A stretch of DNA of 64,000 nt from Treponema sp. (GTDB lineage: Bacteria; Spirochaetota; Spirochaetia; Treponematales; Treponemataceae): the NCBI GenBank assembly GCA_017464425.1, contig JAFUDX010000011.1:19662-83661 (forward strand), given 5' to 3'. Positions 41,535 to 49,556 of the stretch are shown here, piece by piece. The position numbers and the translations under genes were made by a program. The notes beneath the pieces are model-generated. The model saw nothing but the letters and a program-made list of their open reading frames with translations, made no database searches and was not told the origin of the DNA. Positions within the stretch are counted from its first letter, which is position 1, and each line of letters opens with the position of its first letter.

Positions 41535-42023
41535 ATGGAAAATGGATTTTCTTTTGACGATATGGCTCCTGTGGGAGAAAAAATAATCGTATATACGGAC
41601 GGCGGCTGCTGGGGAAATCCTGGCGTTGGCGGCTGGGCATGCGTCGTGATTGCGGACGGCGAGGCGCGGGAACTGAGCGGCGGCGAAAAACTCACGACAA
41701 ACAATCGCATGGAACTTACGGCGGCAATTTCTGCGTTGACGGCGATTTACAATACCGAGCGTTTTAAGAATCGGCCTGTGCAGCTGAACAGCGACAGTCA
41801 GTATGTTAAAAACGGGATTACGGCATGGATTCACAACTGGAAAAAAAACGGGTGGCGCACGGCGGCAAAAAAGCCTGTCCTTAACCAAGAATTATGGCAA
41901 AAACTTGACGCGCTCAACACCAGTCTCCATGTGGAATGGAATTGGGTAAAAGGCCATGCGGGAGTTGAATTTAACGAACGCTGTGACCAACTGTGCCAGA
42001 TTGAAATGGGGAAATTAAAATGA
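41535..42023 (+). CDS. rnhA: Ribonuclease HI
   Basis: A 162-residue RNase HI that cleaves RNA in RNA-DNA hybrids. The DEDD residues are visible: Asp in VYTDGGCWGNPG, Glu in 'TTNNRMELTAAI', Asp in 'LNSDSQYVKNGI', and a C-terminal 'HAGVEFNERCDQL'. A 14-residue N-terminal extension precedes the core. It overlaps the hslO start by four bases. Confidence 0.93.
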   Translation: MENGFSFDDMAPVGEKIIVYTDGGCWGNPGVGGWACVVIADGEARELSGGEKLTTNNRMELTAAISALTAIYNTERFKNRPVQLNSDSQYVKNGITAWIHNWKKNGWRTAAKKPVLNQELWQKLDALNTSLHVEWNWVKGHAGVEFNERCDQLCQIEMGKLK

Positions 42024-42985
42024 TTAAGGCTCAAATTACAGATTCTGATTTGCTCGCTCACTTGGGCAAAATCCACAAAGATGAAATGACGATGTTCGTG
42101 ATGGCGGATGGGCAATTTCGGGGCGCATTTTTTAATGGCACACAGCTCGTAAATCAAATGCGTGCCCAAATGAATCTTGGGATTTTGGAAACGCTTGTTT
42201 TAGGGCAGGCAATGCTTTGTGCCGCCCTGCTGATTCCCACAATGAAAGGCAGGGAACATCTCACTTTCCGCTACGACACGAACGGTCCTGCGGCGGGATT
42301 TTCTGTCGAGGCTGATTCAAGCGGATATGTGCGCGGTTTTTTGCTCCAAGACAAAATTCCCGTCGAAAAACCCCTTGAAAGCTGGGATTTGACTCCCTTT
42401 TTGGGCGACGGAACGCTTACGATTTCCCGAATCGGCGAAGGAATGAAAGAAGCCCAAGTCGGAACGGTTGAAATCATGTACAAAAATATTGCAAAAGATC
42501 TTGCCTGGTATTTTGCGCAAAGCGAGCAGATTCATACGGCTTTCAATACAAGCATTCAGTTTGACGAAAAGGGACGTGTTATCGGTGCGGGCGGCATGTT
42601 CCTGCAAAAAATGCCGTCGTTTGGTGGCAAAAAATCTTCTTCACCGTCACCATTTTCAAAAATGAACGATGACGAATTGATTCAAAAAGTTGAGAATGCA
42701 TTCAGAGCCATGCCGTCAATCGGAAAGTGGTTTGCAGACGGCGGCGACATGGAAGATGTGATTTACGGCTTGTTTCGGGAATTTGCCCCGCAAGCTGTTT
42801 TAAACCGCGATATTATTTTTGACTGCCCGTGCAGCAGAGAAACATTCGGCAATCATATCAAGCATTTGCCAAAGTCAGAATTAGACGACATTATTGCCCA
42901 CGACAACGAACCGATTGAAGTGGTATGCCATTGCTGCGGAAGCAAATATGCCATTTACAAGGACATGCTTTTATCAGCTGACTAA
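42020..42985 (+). CDS. hslO: Hsp33 redox-regulated chaperone
   Basis: A 321-residue Hsp33. The C-terminal zinc-binding redox switch is present as CPCSRETF and VCHCCGSKY (CxC ... CxxC). 'GRVIGAGGMFLQKMP' is the typical core motif. Oxidation releases zinc and activates holdase function in the cytoplasm. ATGA overlap with rnhA suggests translational coupling. The 3' end overlaps fmt (convergent) by 12 bases. Confidence 0.93.
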   Translation: MIKAQITDSDLLAHLGKIHKDEMTMFVMADGQFRGAFFNGTQLVNQMRAQMNLGILETLVLGQAMLCAALLIPTMKGREHLTFRYDTNGPAAGFSVEADSSGYVRGFLLQDKIPVEKPLESWDLTPFLGDGTLTISRIGEGMKEAQVGTVEIMYKNIAKDLAWYFAQSEQIHTAFNTSIQFDEKGRVIGAGGMFLQKMPSFGGKKSSSPSPFSKMNDDELIQKVENAFRAMPSIGKWFADGGDMEDVIYGLFREFAPQAVLNRDIIFDCPCSRETFGNHIKHLPKSELDDIIAHDNEPIEVVCHCCGSKYAIYKDMLLSAD

Positions 42986-43951
42986 AACCGAGCCCACAAA
43001 ATTTCGCGCTCCGTTTATGAACGACTTGTAATCCATCGCCTTTTTTTTCTCCAGTTGAAGCTCCGTTACAACGAGAACGCTGCCTTCACCGCATGCAATT
43101 TCAATTCCGACTGATTTTTGATACGGCAAAACGGTTCCTGGCGTTTCGCTTGTCTTTGAATCGCTCGGCTTTGCTTTTAAAATCGTGAGCCGCAATCCGT
43201 CAAAAGTCGTTGAGCAGAGCGGGAACGGCGTGTATGCCCGAATTTTCCGCTCGATTTGGGCGGCAGTGCAGTTCCAGTCGATAATTCCGTCTTCTTTTTT
43301 GAGAAAGGGCGTGTAGCTTGCTTCACCAGATTGTTTTTTACCAGTCAGTTCTGAATCAGATTCTGCTGCCGATTTTAACACCATTTTGAGCATTTTTGCG
43401 CCTATTTCCGTTACGAGGCTTGTATTTCCGTCTCCGTCCATGAGCGACGATGTTGTTTCGCTTCCCGTAAGCGGCACATTTTCTTGTGCAAGAATGTCAC
43501 CTTCGTCCATTTTGAGGGCAAGTTTTTGGACAGTAATTCCAATCGATGCATCTCCATTCAAAATCGCCGCAGGAACGGGCGTGCATCCGCGATATTTGGG
43601 CAATGCGCTTGGATGCAGGTTGATTCCTCCGAGCGGAAAAAGTGAAAGAAATTTTGCCCCGAAAATACGGCCGTAATCAAAAGAAACAAGCAAATCGGCA
43701 CCCAACAGCGAAATAGCTTCTCTTGCTTCTGCAAGCAAATGCTCGAACTCAAATACAGGAATATTGTTTTCTCTGGCAGTTTGCGCAACTTCAGTAGGAA
43801 TCAAATCAGAATGGCGACCGCGTGTTGACGGAGGATTTGTAAGAACGCCCACGATTTTAAAATTACATTCGCTCTGCGCAGAAATAAGATTTTTAAGCAC
43901 AAACCGTGAAGCCAACGGACTTCCTGCATACACAATGTTTATTGTTTTCAT
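42974..43951 (-). CDS. fmt: Methionyl-tRNA formyltransferase
   Basis: A 325-residue Fmt that formylates initiator Met-tRNA. It starts MKTINIVYAGSPLASRFVLK; AGGAGG lies nine bases upstream of ATG 43951, so the longer frame is rejected. The folate site shows 'INLHPSALPKYRGCTPVPAAI' with Asn, His and a downstream 'ALKMDEGDI' Asp. C-terminal OB-like domain from about residue 220. It is in line with uppP and the esterase upstream (48 bases from uppP). Confidence 0.92.
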   Translation of the reverse strand: MKTINIVYAGSPLASRFVLKNLISAQSECNFKIVGVLTNPPSTRGRHSDLIPTEVAQTARENNIPVFEFEHLLAEAREAISLLGADLLVSFDYGRIFGAKFLSLFPLGGINLHPSALPKYRGCTPVPAAILNGDASIGITVQKLALKMDEGDILAQENVPLTGSETTSSLMDGDGNTSLVTEIGAKMLKMVLKSAAESDSELTGKKQSGEASYTPFLKKEDGIIDWNCTAAQIERKIRAYTPFPLCSTTFDGLRLTILKAKPSDSKTSETPGTVLPYQKSVGIEIACGEGSVLVVTELQLEKKKAMDYKSFINGARNFVGSVLVS

Positions 43952-43999
43952 ATCACAGCCTCCTTTTGCACAACGCGCGTTATGTAAGTATCCCAACAG

Positions 44000-44911
44000 T
44001 TAAAAGAAAATCAGCCCGCAGATTCCGAGCGGAATCAAATAGCACGCAAACCATTCCAGTTTTCCGCGCCGAATGAGTTTCATCAAAAGTGAAAGTGAAA
44101 GATAGCCCCACGCAAATGCCGCAAGACAGCCACACGCAACGGGAAGCGCACCAATTTGGGAACCGACTTCACCCAAATCTTTTGCCTCAAGGATAAATGC
44201 CCCCAAAATCGCAGGAATCGAAACCAAAAAAGAAAATTCTCCTGCCGCCGCTCGGTTTACGCCTGCCAGTTGTGCCCCCGCAATCGTTGAACCAGAACGG
44301 CTGATTCCAGGCAACGTTCCCACACCCTGCATAAAGCCGATAAAAAGCGACTGCAGAATGGAAATACCGTGAGATACTGAAATAAATTCAGCATGACGGG
44401 TATCTGCCGAAGTGTCATTCTGAGCTTGTCTCAGAATCTTTTCGTGTCGTTTTTCCCATAGTGAGCTAAAAATAAGCAAGGCTGCCGTACACAAAAATCC
44501 TACGCAAGTGACTTGAATCGGCAAATCGGGAATCAGTTTGCTCGTAAACACGCCGATTATGCCCGTCACGATTGTCGCAAAAATGAGCGCAAGAATTGTT
44601 TTTCGACCAAGCGCATCGGTGCCCGTGAGCATATCAATTTCTGCGTCAGGGGGTGTTGCGGGTGAGACTTCCTCCTTTTTGTTCGGTACAATCCAGCGAA
44701 ACAAAATCACGACCAAGCGCACAATTTTCTTCCGAAAATACAAAATCACTGCCGCAAGCGTAGCAAGATGCAGCATCACATCAAACAAGAGCGGAACTTC
44801 TTCTAGCCCGAACAGTTTTTGTGCCACCGCCAAATGCCCGCTTGAAGAAATCGGCAAGAATTCAGCGATTCCCTGCAACACACCAAGAATAATTGATTGA
44901 AAAACCGACAT
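44000..44911 (-). CDS. uppP: Undecaprenyl-diphosphatase UppP with repeat-derived insertion
   Basis: A 303-residue multi-span membrane enzyme (BacA type) that recycles the peptidoglycan lipid carrier; usual length is about 260-275. Motifs: 'GVLQGIAEFLPISSSGHL' (Glu near 17, Ser-rich) and 'GTLPGISRSGSTI' (Arg near 204). Between the two halves, residues about 158-179 (KILRQAQNDTSADTRHAEFI) are encoded by a dispersed hairpin repeat, and PATPPDAE near residue 85 may be another short repeat scrap. The start has AGGAG upstream and follows the esterase stop by one base. Confidence 0.93.
   Translation of the reverse strand: MSVFQSIILGVLQGIAEFLPISSSGHLAVAQKLFGLEEVPLLFDVMLHLATLAAVILYFRKKIVRLVVILFRWIVPNKKEEVSPATPPDAEIDMLTGTDALGRKTILALIFATIVTGIIGVFTSKLIPDLPIQVTCVGFLCTAALLIFSSLWEKRHEKILRQAQNDTSADTRHAEFISVSHGISILQSLFIGFMQGVGTLPGISRSGSTIAGAQLAGVNRAAAGEFSFLVSIPAILGAFILEAKDLGEVGSQIGALPVACGCLAAFAWGYLSLSLLMKLIRRGKLEWFACYLIPLGICGLIFF
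44373..44437. repeat. Dispersed hairpin repeat inside uppP
   Basis: CTGAA/TTCAG (44377-44391) and ATTCTGAG-cttgt-CTCAGAAT (44417-44437), with GATAC/GTATC (44373-44404) flanking the first. Translated in frame. The same 'TTCAGCATGAC' text recurs at 59840-59850. Confidence 0.75.
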
Positions 44912-44912
44912 A

Positions 44913-45761
44913 TTACACTCCTACAAACCAGTTTTTAAAAAGTTCCGGCCAGACTTCACATTCTTTTTCTGAATTCGTGCCATCAGGATTCGCACTTTCG
45001 GCATTTGCGAGTGCCAATGCATGCTTTCCCCTGTTAAAAAGATGATATTCGCAATCAATTCCCTGTTCATACAATTCATTTACGAGCAAAAGCGTATTTT
45101 TGGCTGGAACCGCTTTGTCTTGAACCGTATGCCAGATAAATGAAGGCGGAAAATCACCAGTGATGTTTTTTTCGATTGAAACGACATCCCGAATGGAATT
45201 TTTTTTGAGCGAAGCACAGATTTTTTGCGCTTCGGACTCATCAATCGAACCGATGACATTTTGAATTGAACCTGCATGGCAATATGCTTCGTCGCTCGTA
45301 ACAACAGGATAGCACAGCAAAAGATAATTCGGACGAATCTGCTCAGGCTTATACTCAACATAGTCTTGCAAAAACGAAGAATTCCAAAAGCAGCCCAAGC
45401 TTGCCGCCAGATGCCCGCCCGCTGAAAATCCGCAGAGAATGATTTTTGAAGCATCAACTGCCCAGTCTTTGGCATTTTCCCGAATCAGCGCGACAGAATT
45501 TGCGACATCACAAAGCGCGTCAGGAAACTTCATGGGAGCGAGCGAATAATGCAGAATCGCGGCATGAAACCCAAGCGAATTCATGCGAATCGCAACGCTT
45601 TCCTGCTCCCGCTGGCCAAAATGCCCGTATCCGCCACCAGGAACAATCAAAACCAAAGGTCGCAGCCGTTCTGGATTGAACGAAGTTTTTTCGATTATGT
45701 ATGTTTTTAGAAATACCGAAGAATTTTCGCGATTCGGCAAATCATACATTTTATAAATCAT
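44913..45761 (-). CDS. Alpha/beta hydrolase, carbohydrate acetylesterase-like
   Basis: A 282-residue cytoplasmic alpha/beta hydrolase of the BD-FAE/Axe type. Oxyanion motif 'VPGGGYGHFG', nucleophile GFSAGGHLA (Ser near residue 114), acid in 'HTVQDKAVP' and His in 'NRGKHALAL'. Relatives deacetylate xylo- or pectin-derived oligosaccharides; the substrate here is inferred from the pectin genes elsewhere. No ribosome binding site; a TATACT box (45773-45768, minus) lies six bases before the ATG. First gene of a likely esterase-uppP-fmt operon. Confidence 0.8.
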   Translation of the reverse strand: MIYKMYDLPNRENSSVFLKTYIIEKTSFNPERLRPLVLIVPGGGYGHFGQREQESVAIRMNSLGFHAAILHYSLAPMKFPDALCDVANSVALIRENAKDWAVDASKIILCGFSAGGHLAASLGCFWNSSFLQDYVEYKPEQIRPNYLLLCYPVVTSDEAYCHAGSIQNVIGSIDESEAQKICASLKKNSIRDVVSIEKNITGDFPPSFIWHTVQDKAVPAKNTLLLVNELYEQGIDCEYHLFNRGKHALALANAESANPDGTNSEKECEVWPELFKNWFVGV

Positions 45762-45788
45762 AAAAGTAGTATAGAATAATTTGTATTT

Positions 45789-45877
45789 AAAAAAAAGAAC
45801 CCCCGCTTAAAGGAGGAGAAACGGCGGGGGATCGGGTGGGCAACATCCAACGGAAGTTGCTTGTTTTTCTTGCTGCT
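45789..45877 (-). ncRNA. Candidate small RNA of about 89 nt with a C-rich loop
   Basis: A promoter TTGCAA-17-TAATAT (45912-45884) reads into a noncoding stretch. A GCAAC/GTTGC hairpin (45860-45840) is followed by a strong terminator CCCCCGC/GCGGGGG (45830-45799) and T8. The terminator loop carries TTCTCCTCCTTT, complementary to a Shine-Dalgarno sequence. It ends 28 bases before the esterase ATG. Confidence 0.45.
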
Positions 45878-45883
45878 GAGTAT

Positions 45884-45912
45884 ATATTAGAGTTTTTAGA
45901 GATTTTTTGCAA
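45884..45912 (-). promoter_or_regulatory. Promoter of the candidate small RNA
   Basis: TTGCAA (45912-45907), 17-base spacer, TAATAT (45889-45884) on the minus strand. Confidence 0.55.
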
Positions 45913-46000
45913 GCGGTTTTTATGAAAATTATTGAAAATTCTGCATTTTTTTGCGAAAATAACAGAAAATTATGCAGAATTTCGCAAGGAGCAACATAAA

Positions 46001-46708
46001 ATGAAAAAAATTGGAATTATTGGTGCTATGGAAGTAGAAGTAAACTTCCTTCGCAATCTCATGGGAAACGATGTTAAAAAAACAGAAGCCGGTTCAATAC
46101 TCTTTGAGGAAGGAATCATTCACGGAGTCGCGGTTGTGCTTTCGCGCTCTGGAGTAGGCAAAGTGAACGCTGCCCTGTGCGCACAGCGGCTTATTTTGCA
46201 ATTTGGCTGTACGCATGTAATCAACACGGGAATTGCGGGCGCAATGGCTCACGGGCTTGGCGTCATGGATTTTGTTGTCTCAACGGATGCCGTTTATCAC
46301 GATATGGATGCCACAGGCTTTGGCTACAAAAAAGGCCAGATTCCGCAGCTGAATGTATTTTCTTTTGAAGCCGAAAAATCCATGATTGAGGCGGCAAAAA
46401 ATGCCTTTTCTGGTCTGGAGCTTTCTAAGAATCACAAAATGATTGAAGGCCGAATTGCGACAGGCGATCAATTCATCAGCGAAAAGACCGTAAAATCTCA
46501 AATCGCCCACAATTTTGCGCCTGCGTGCGTCGAGATGGAAGGCGCGGCAATCGCCCATGCGTGTTTTTTAAACAAAGTTCCGTTCGTCATTTTGCGCTGC
46601 ATGAGCGACATGGCAGATGATTTAAGCTCTAACGGCTACGATTTTAATGAGCCAGTCGCTGCCGAAATGAGCGCACGGGTCGTCGAAAAAATGATTGAAC
46701 TTGTATAA
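46001..46708 (+). CDS. mtnN: 5'-methylthioadenosine/S-adenosylhomocysteine nucleosidase
   Basis: A 235-residue cytoplasmic enzyme that removes adenine from S-adenosylhomocysteine and methylthioadenosine. Starts MKKIGIIGAMEVEVNFLRN, with AAGGAG nine bases upstream of ATG 46001; the longer frame to 45932 lacks family residues. Family marks: 'SRSGVGKVNAALCAQ', 'VINTGIAGAM', and 'ACVEMEGAAIAHAC' with the catalytic Glu and Asp. It is upstream of luxS, which uses its product. Confidence 0.92.
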   Translation: MKKIGIIGAMEVEVNFLRNLMGNDVKKTEAGSILFEEGIIHGVAVVLSRSGVGKVNAALCAQRLILQFGCTHVINTGIAGAMAHGLGVMDFVVSTDAVYHDMDATGFGYKKGQIPQLNVFSFEAEKSMIEAAKNAFSGLELSKNHKMIEGRIATGDQFISEKTVKSQIAHNFAPACVEMEGAAIAHACFLNKVPFVILRCMSDMADDLSSNGYDFNEPVAAEMSARVVEKMIELV

Positions 46709-46730
46709 ACAAAGTTTCGTGTGCTATAAT
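46701..46730 (+). promoter_or_regulatory. luxS promoter, leaderless arrangement
   Basis: TTGTAT (46701-46706), 18-base spacer and TATAAT (46725-46730), eight bases before ATG 46739. Confidence 0.5.
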
Positions 46731-46738
46731 CGGTGGAT

Positions 46739-47233
46739 ATGGAAGTCATTCAAAGTTTTACAATTGACCACACTCATTTAAAGCCAGGAATTTATGTCTC
46801 ACGCGAAGACAAAGGATTCACCACTTTTGACCTGCGTATCACAGAGCCAAACAAAGAACCGGCCGTAGCTCCGAGTGCCATGCACAGCTTGGAGCATCTT
46901 ATGGCAACCTGGTTCCGCAATTCAAAGGCAAAAGAAGATGTGGTCTATGTAGGACCAATGGGCTGTCTTACCGGCATGTACATCATCATGCTGGGGAATT
47001 ACACCGTTCAGGATATGCGTAGCCTTACAATCGAGTGCTTGGAATGGATTTTAACGCAAAACGAAGTTCCAGCCACTCGCCCAGAGGCATGCGGGAATTA
47101 CCTTCTGCACGATTTACCCATGTGCAAGTGGGAAAGCGTACGCTACCTCAACCGCCTCAAAAATGATTTTCACAGCGAATACACCAAACTTCAAATCACT
47201 CTTGACGATGGCAAAGTCTTTGCGGATGCATAA
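46739..47233 (+). CDS. luxS: S-ribosylhomocysteine lyase
   Basis: A 164-residue LuxS that makes homocysteine and the AI-2 precursor from S-ribosylhomocysteine. The metal site shows 'SAMHSLEHLMATWFR' (HxxEH) and a later Cys in 'PEACGNY'; 'GPMGCLTGMY' holds the catalytic Cys. ATG 46739 is preferred over GTG 46733. It pairs with mtnN in methyl-cycle recycling. Confidence 0.94.
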   Translation: MEVIQSFTIDHTHLKPGIYVSREDKGFTTFDLRITEPNKEPAVAPSAMHSLEHLMATWFRNSKAKEDVVYVGPMGCLTGMYIIMLGNYTVQDMRSLTIECLEWILTQNEVPATRPEACGNYLLHDLPMCKWESVRYLNRLKNDFHSEYTKLQITLDDGKVFADA

Positions 47234-47248
47234 AATGCATTGGTTTCA

Positions 47249-47277
47249 TTGTCCAAAGTCAAAAAATTCGGTATATT
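47249..47277 (+). promoter_or_regulatory. sufC promoter, leaderless arrangement
   Basis: TTGTCC (47249-47254), 17-base spacer, TATATT (47272-47277), six bases before the ATG at 47284. No ribosome binding site. Confidence 0.5.
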
Positions 47278-47283
47278 CATTTT

Positions 47284-48030
47284 ATGGCTAATTTACTAGA
47301 AGTTCAAAATCTCAGTGTCAATATAGAAAAAAAATCCGTTCTCAATGGCGTAAACCTGTGCGTAAATGCCGGCGAAACGCATGTCTTGATGGGGCCAAAC
47401 GGTGCGGGCAAGTCTACGCTCGGCTACACAATTATGGGCAATCCGCGTTACACCGTCTCTGATGGCAAGATTTTTTTTGATGGCGAAGACATAACGGAAC
47501 TGGGCGCAGATAAACGCTCTGCCAAAGGCATTTTCTTGAGTTTCCAGAATCCGCTTGAAGTTCCTGGCGTTTCGTTGGATTCATTCATTCGCACTGCCCT
47601 TCAGCAGCGAACGGGCGAGCGTGTCAAACTTTTTCAATTCCAAAAGCAGCTCAAAGAAATGATGAGCCTTTTGCACATGGACGAAAGCTATGCGTCTCGT
47701 GATTTGAATGTCGGCTTTTCTGGCGGCGAAAAGAAAAAAAGCGAAATCTTGCAGCTTCTTATGCTCAATCCCAAGCTCGCTATTCTTGACGAAACAGACA
47801 GCGGTCTTGATGTCGATGCAGTCCGCACGGTCTCAAAGGGAATCGAAGAGTACCAAAAGCGCATGAACGGCGCACTGATTATCATCACCCACTCTACCAA
47901 GATTCTTGAAAGCCTTCATGTTGACAAAACACACATCCTTGTAAAAGGCAAAATCATTAAAGAAGGCGACGGAAGCCTTGTTGAGCAAATCAATAAAAAC
48001 GGATTTGAAGAAATCGTTCGGAACGCATAA
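47284..48030 (+). CDS. sufC: Fe-S assembly ATPase SufC
   Basis: A 248-residue ABC ATPase without membrane segments. Walker A GPNGAGKSTLGY, signature 'FSGGEKKKSEILQ', Walker B 'LAILDETDSGLDVDAV'. The FLSFQNPLEVPGVSL Q-loop stretch and the 'SGLDVDA' D-loop are diagnostic of SufC. It drives the SufBCD scaffold. No other suf gene is adjacent; sufB is 41 kb away. Confidence 0.95.
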   Translation: MANLLEVQNLSVNIEKKSVLNGVNLCVNAGETHVLMGPNGAGKSTLGYTIMGNPRYTVSDGKIFFDGEDITELGADKRSAKGIFLSFQNPLEVPGVSLDSFIRTALQQRTGERVKLFQFQKQLKEMMSLLHMDESYASRDLNVGFSGGEKKKSEILQLLMLNPKLAILDETDSGLDVDAVRTVSKGIEEYQKRMNGALIIITHSTKILESLHVDKTHILVKGKIIKEGDGSLVEQINKNGFEEIVRNA

Positions 48031-48051
48031 TAAAAGCAAAATGAGCATAAA

Positions 48052-48079
48052 AAATCCCGCCCAAAATTGAGCGGGATTT
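48052..48079 (-). terminator. Terminator of the rpsL-rpsG transcript
   Basis: AAATCCCGC/GCGGGATTT stem; on the minus strand it is followed by a T6 run. Weakly usable on the plus strand for sufC. Confidence 0.7.
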
Positions 48080-48084
48080 GCTTT

Positions 48085-48555
48085 CTACCAGCGGTAGTGT
48101 GCAAAAGCTTTGTTTGCTTCTGCCATTTTGTGTGTATCTTCCTTCTTTTTGTAAGCAGAACCAGTGTTGTTGAATGCGTCGAGCAATTCAGCAGCAAGTG
48201 TGTCTGCCATACCGTGACCGCTTCGTGAGCGAGCAGCAGCGATAAGCCATCGCATAGCCAATGCTTCTTTGCGAGCGTCGCGGATTTCACACGGAACCTG
48301 ATATGTTGCACCACCAACGCGGCGAGATTTAACTTCGACTGCTGGTTTTACATTATCAAGAGCCTTGAGGAATACTTCAAGCGGATCTTTGTCAGTTTTT
48401 GCTTTGAGCTGATCCATTGCCTGATAGACGATTTTCGTACAAATGTCTTTTTTTCCGTCCAGCATCATGCGTGAGACGAATTTTGTGACAACCGGGCTGT
48501 TGTATTTTACATCAGGTACAATAGGTCGGTTTACAGTATGCTTATGTCTTCCCAT
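48085..48555 (-). CDS. rpsG: 30S ribosomal protein S7
   Basis: A 156-residue S7, the usual length, with '[20 protein letters not shown]', '[20 protein letters not shown]' and '[13 protein letters not shown]'. S7 nucleates assembly of the 30S head. Follows rpsL by 12 bases. fusA, the usual next gene, is absent here and a terminator follows. Confidence 0.97.
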   Translation of the reverse strand: MGRHKHTVNRPIVPDVKYNSPVVTKFVSRMMLDGKKDICTKIVYQAMDQLKAKTDKDPLEVFLKALDNVKPAVEVKSRRVGGATYQVPCEIRDARKEALAMRWLIAAARSRSGHGMADTLAAELLDAFNNTGSAYKKKEDTHKMAEANKAFAHYRW

Positions 48556-48567
48556 AGTAATCTCCTA

Positions 48568-48942
48568 TTATGCCTTTGGTTTTTTAGCACCGTACTTAGA
48601 GCGAGCGCGTTTGCGTCCGTCAACACCCAAAGTATCTTTTGTACCACGGATGATATGGTAACGAACACCAGGAAGATCCTTTACACGACCACCACGAATG
48701 AGAACAACTGAGTGTTCCTGCAAGTTATGTCCAATACCTGGAATGTATGCAGTAACTTCAATTCCATTTGACAAGCGAACACGAGCGACTTTACGAAGTG
48801 CCGAGTTCGGTTTTTTAGGGGTGACAGTCATAACACGAGTGCAAACGCCGCGTTTCTGCGGACAAGACTCAAGCGCGGGAGCTTTAGTCGAGTTTGCAAG
48901 TGACTTTCGACCCTTACGAACAAGTTGATTGATTGTAGGCAT
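48568..48942 (-). CDS. rpsL: 30S ribosomal protein S12
   Basis: A 124-residue S12. It contains '[25 protein letters not shown]' (in part) with lysines at the positions where streptomycin resistance arises, and '[16 protein letters not shown]', so the sequence is of the sensitive type. AGGAGAAGGC precedes the ATG. Confidence 0.97.
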   Translation of the reverse strand: MPTINQLVRKGRKSLANSTKAPALESCPQKRGVCTRVMTVTPKKPNSALRKVARVRLSNGIEVTAYIPGIGHNLQEHSVVLIRGGRVKDLPGVRYHIIRGTKDTLGVDGRKRARSKYGAKKPKA

Positions 48943-49021
48943 TGCCTTCTCCTATTAGTTTGCCGGTCAGCACTCCGGACAAAGTTCTCGCATTAAAACC
49001 CAAAATGCGATAGGTCTAAAT

Positions 49022-49050
49022 AGTGTATAGAATTCAGAAAATGAATTCAA
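49022..49050 (-). promoter_or_regulatory. Promoter of rpsL-rpsG
   Basis: TTGAAT (49050-49045), 17-base spacer, TACACT (49027-49022) on the minus strand. The leader has two small stem-loops (TCGCATT/AATGCGA and CCGG/CCGG). Confidence 0.5.
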
Positions 49051-49133
49051 GTGAATTCCCAAGATTTTTTATGGAATTTTTTTTGAGTTCGTGCTATACT
49101 TTTTAAATCATTTTGCTAAAAAAGGAGTAAATC

Positions 49134-49556
49134 ATGGCAAAAAAGTCTAACCTTCCGCTGTACCTTATCGGTATGGCACTCGTTGTAATCGGCTGTTTTC
49201 TTCCGCTCACTGCAAGCAAATTCTTTGGCGGTGGTTCAAGTGCGTTCCACGCAATCACTGACGGCTCTGGCGATCTCAAAGTTGGCGCAATCCTCGCATT
49301 AGGCGGCGCAATCGCAGGAATCGTGTTCTGCTTCTTTTCTCTCAAAGCAAAGCTTCCTGTCAAACTCATTTCGCTCATCGTTTCTGTTGCTGGCGGAATC
49401 TATATTCTCCTCAACTACCTTAATCTCGCTCCGTGGGCACGAAAAGCCGTCAGCTTGCTTAACAAAGGCACGGGCACACACATTGGCATTGGTCTCATCG
49501 TAATCATAATCGGCTGGGTCATTGCTTGTGTCGGCTGGCTCCAGACACGAGACTAA
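49134..49556 (+). CDS. Four-span membrane protein of unknown function
   Basis: A 140-residue protein with four hydrophobic segments (about 8-26, 50-68, 74-94, 115-136). AAGGAG is well spaced. No recognised family or motif. Its stop overlaps the 3' end of the convergent gene. Confidence 0.65.
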   Translation: MAKKSNLPLYLIGMALVVIGCFLPLTASKFFGGGSSAFHAITDGSGDLKVGAILALGGAIAGIVFCFFSLKAKLPVKLISLIVSVAGGIYILLNYLNLAPWARKAVSLLNKGTGTHIGIGLIVIIIGWVIACVGWLQTRD

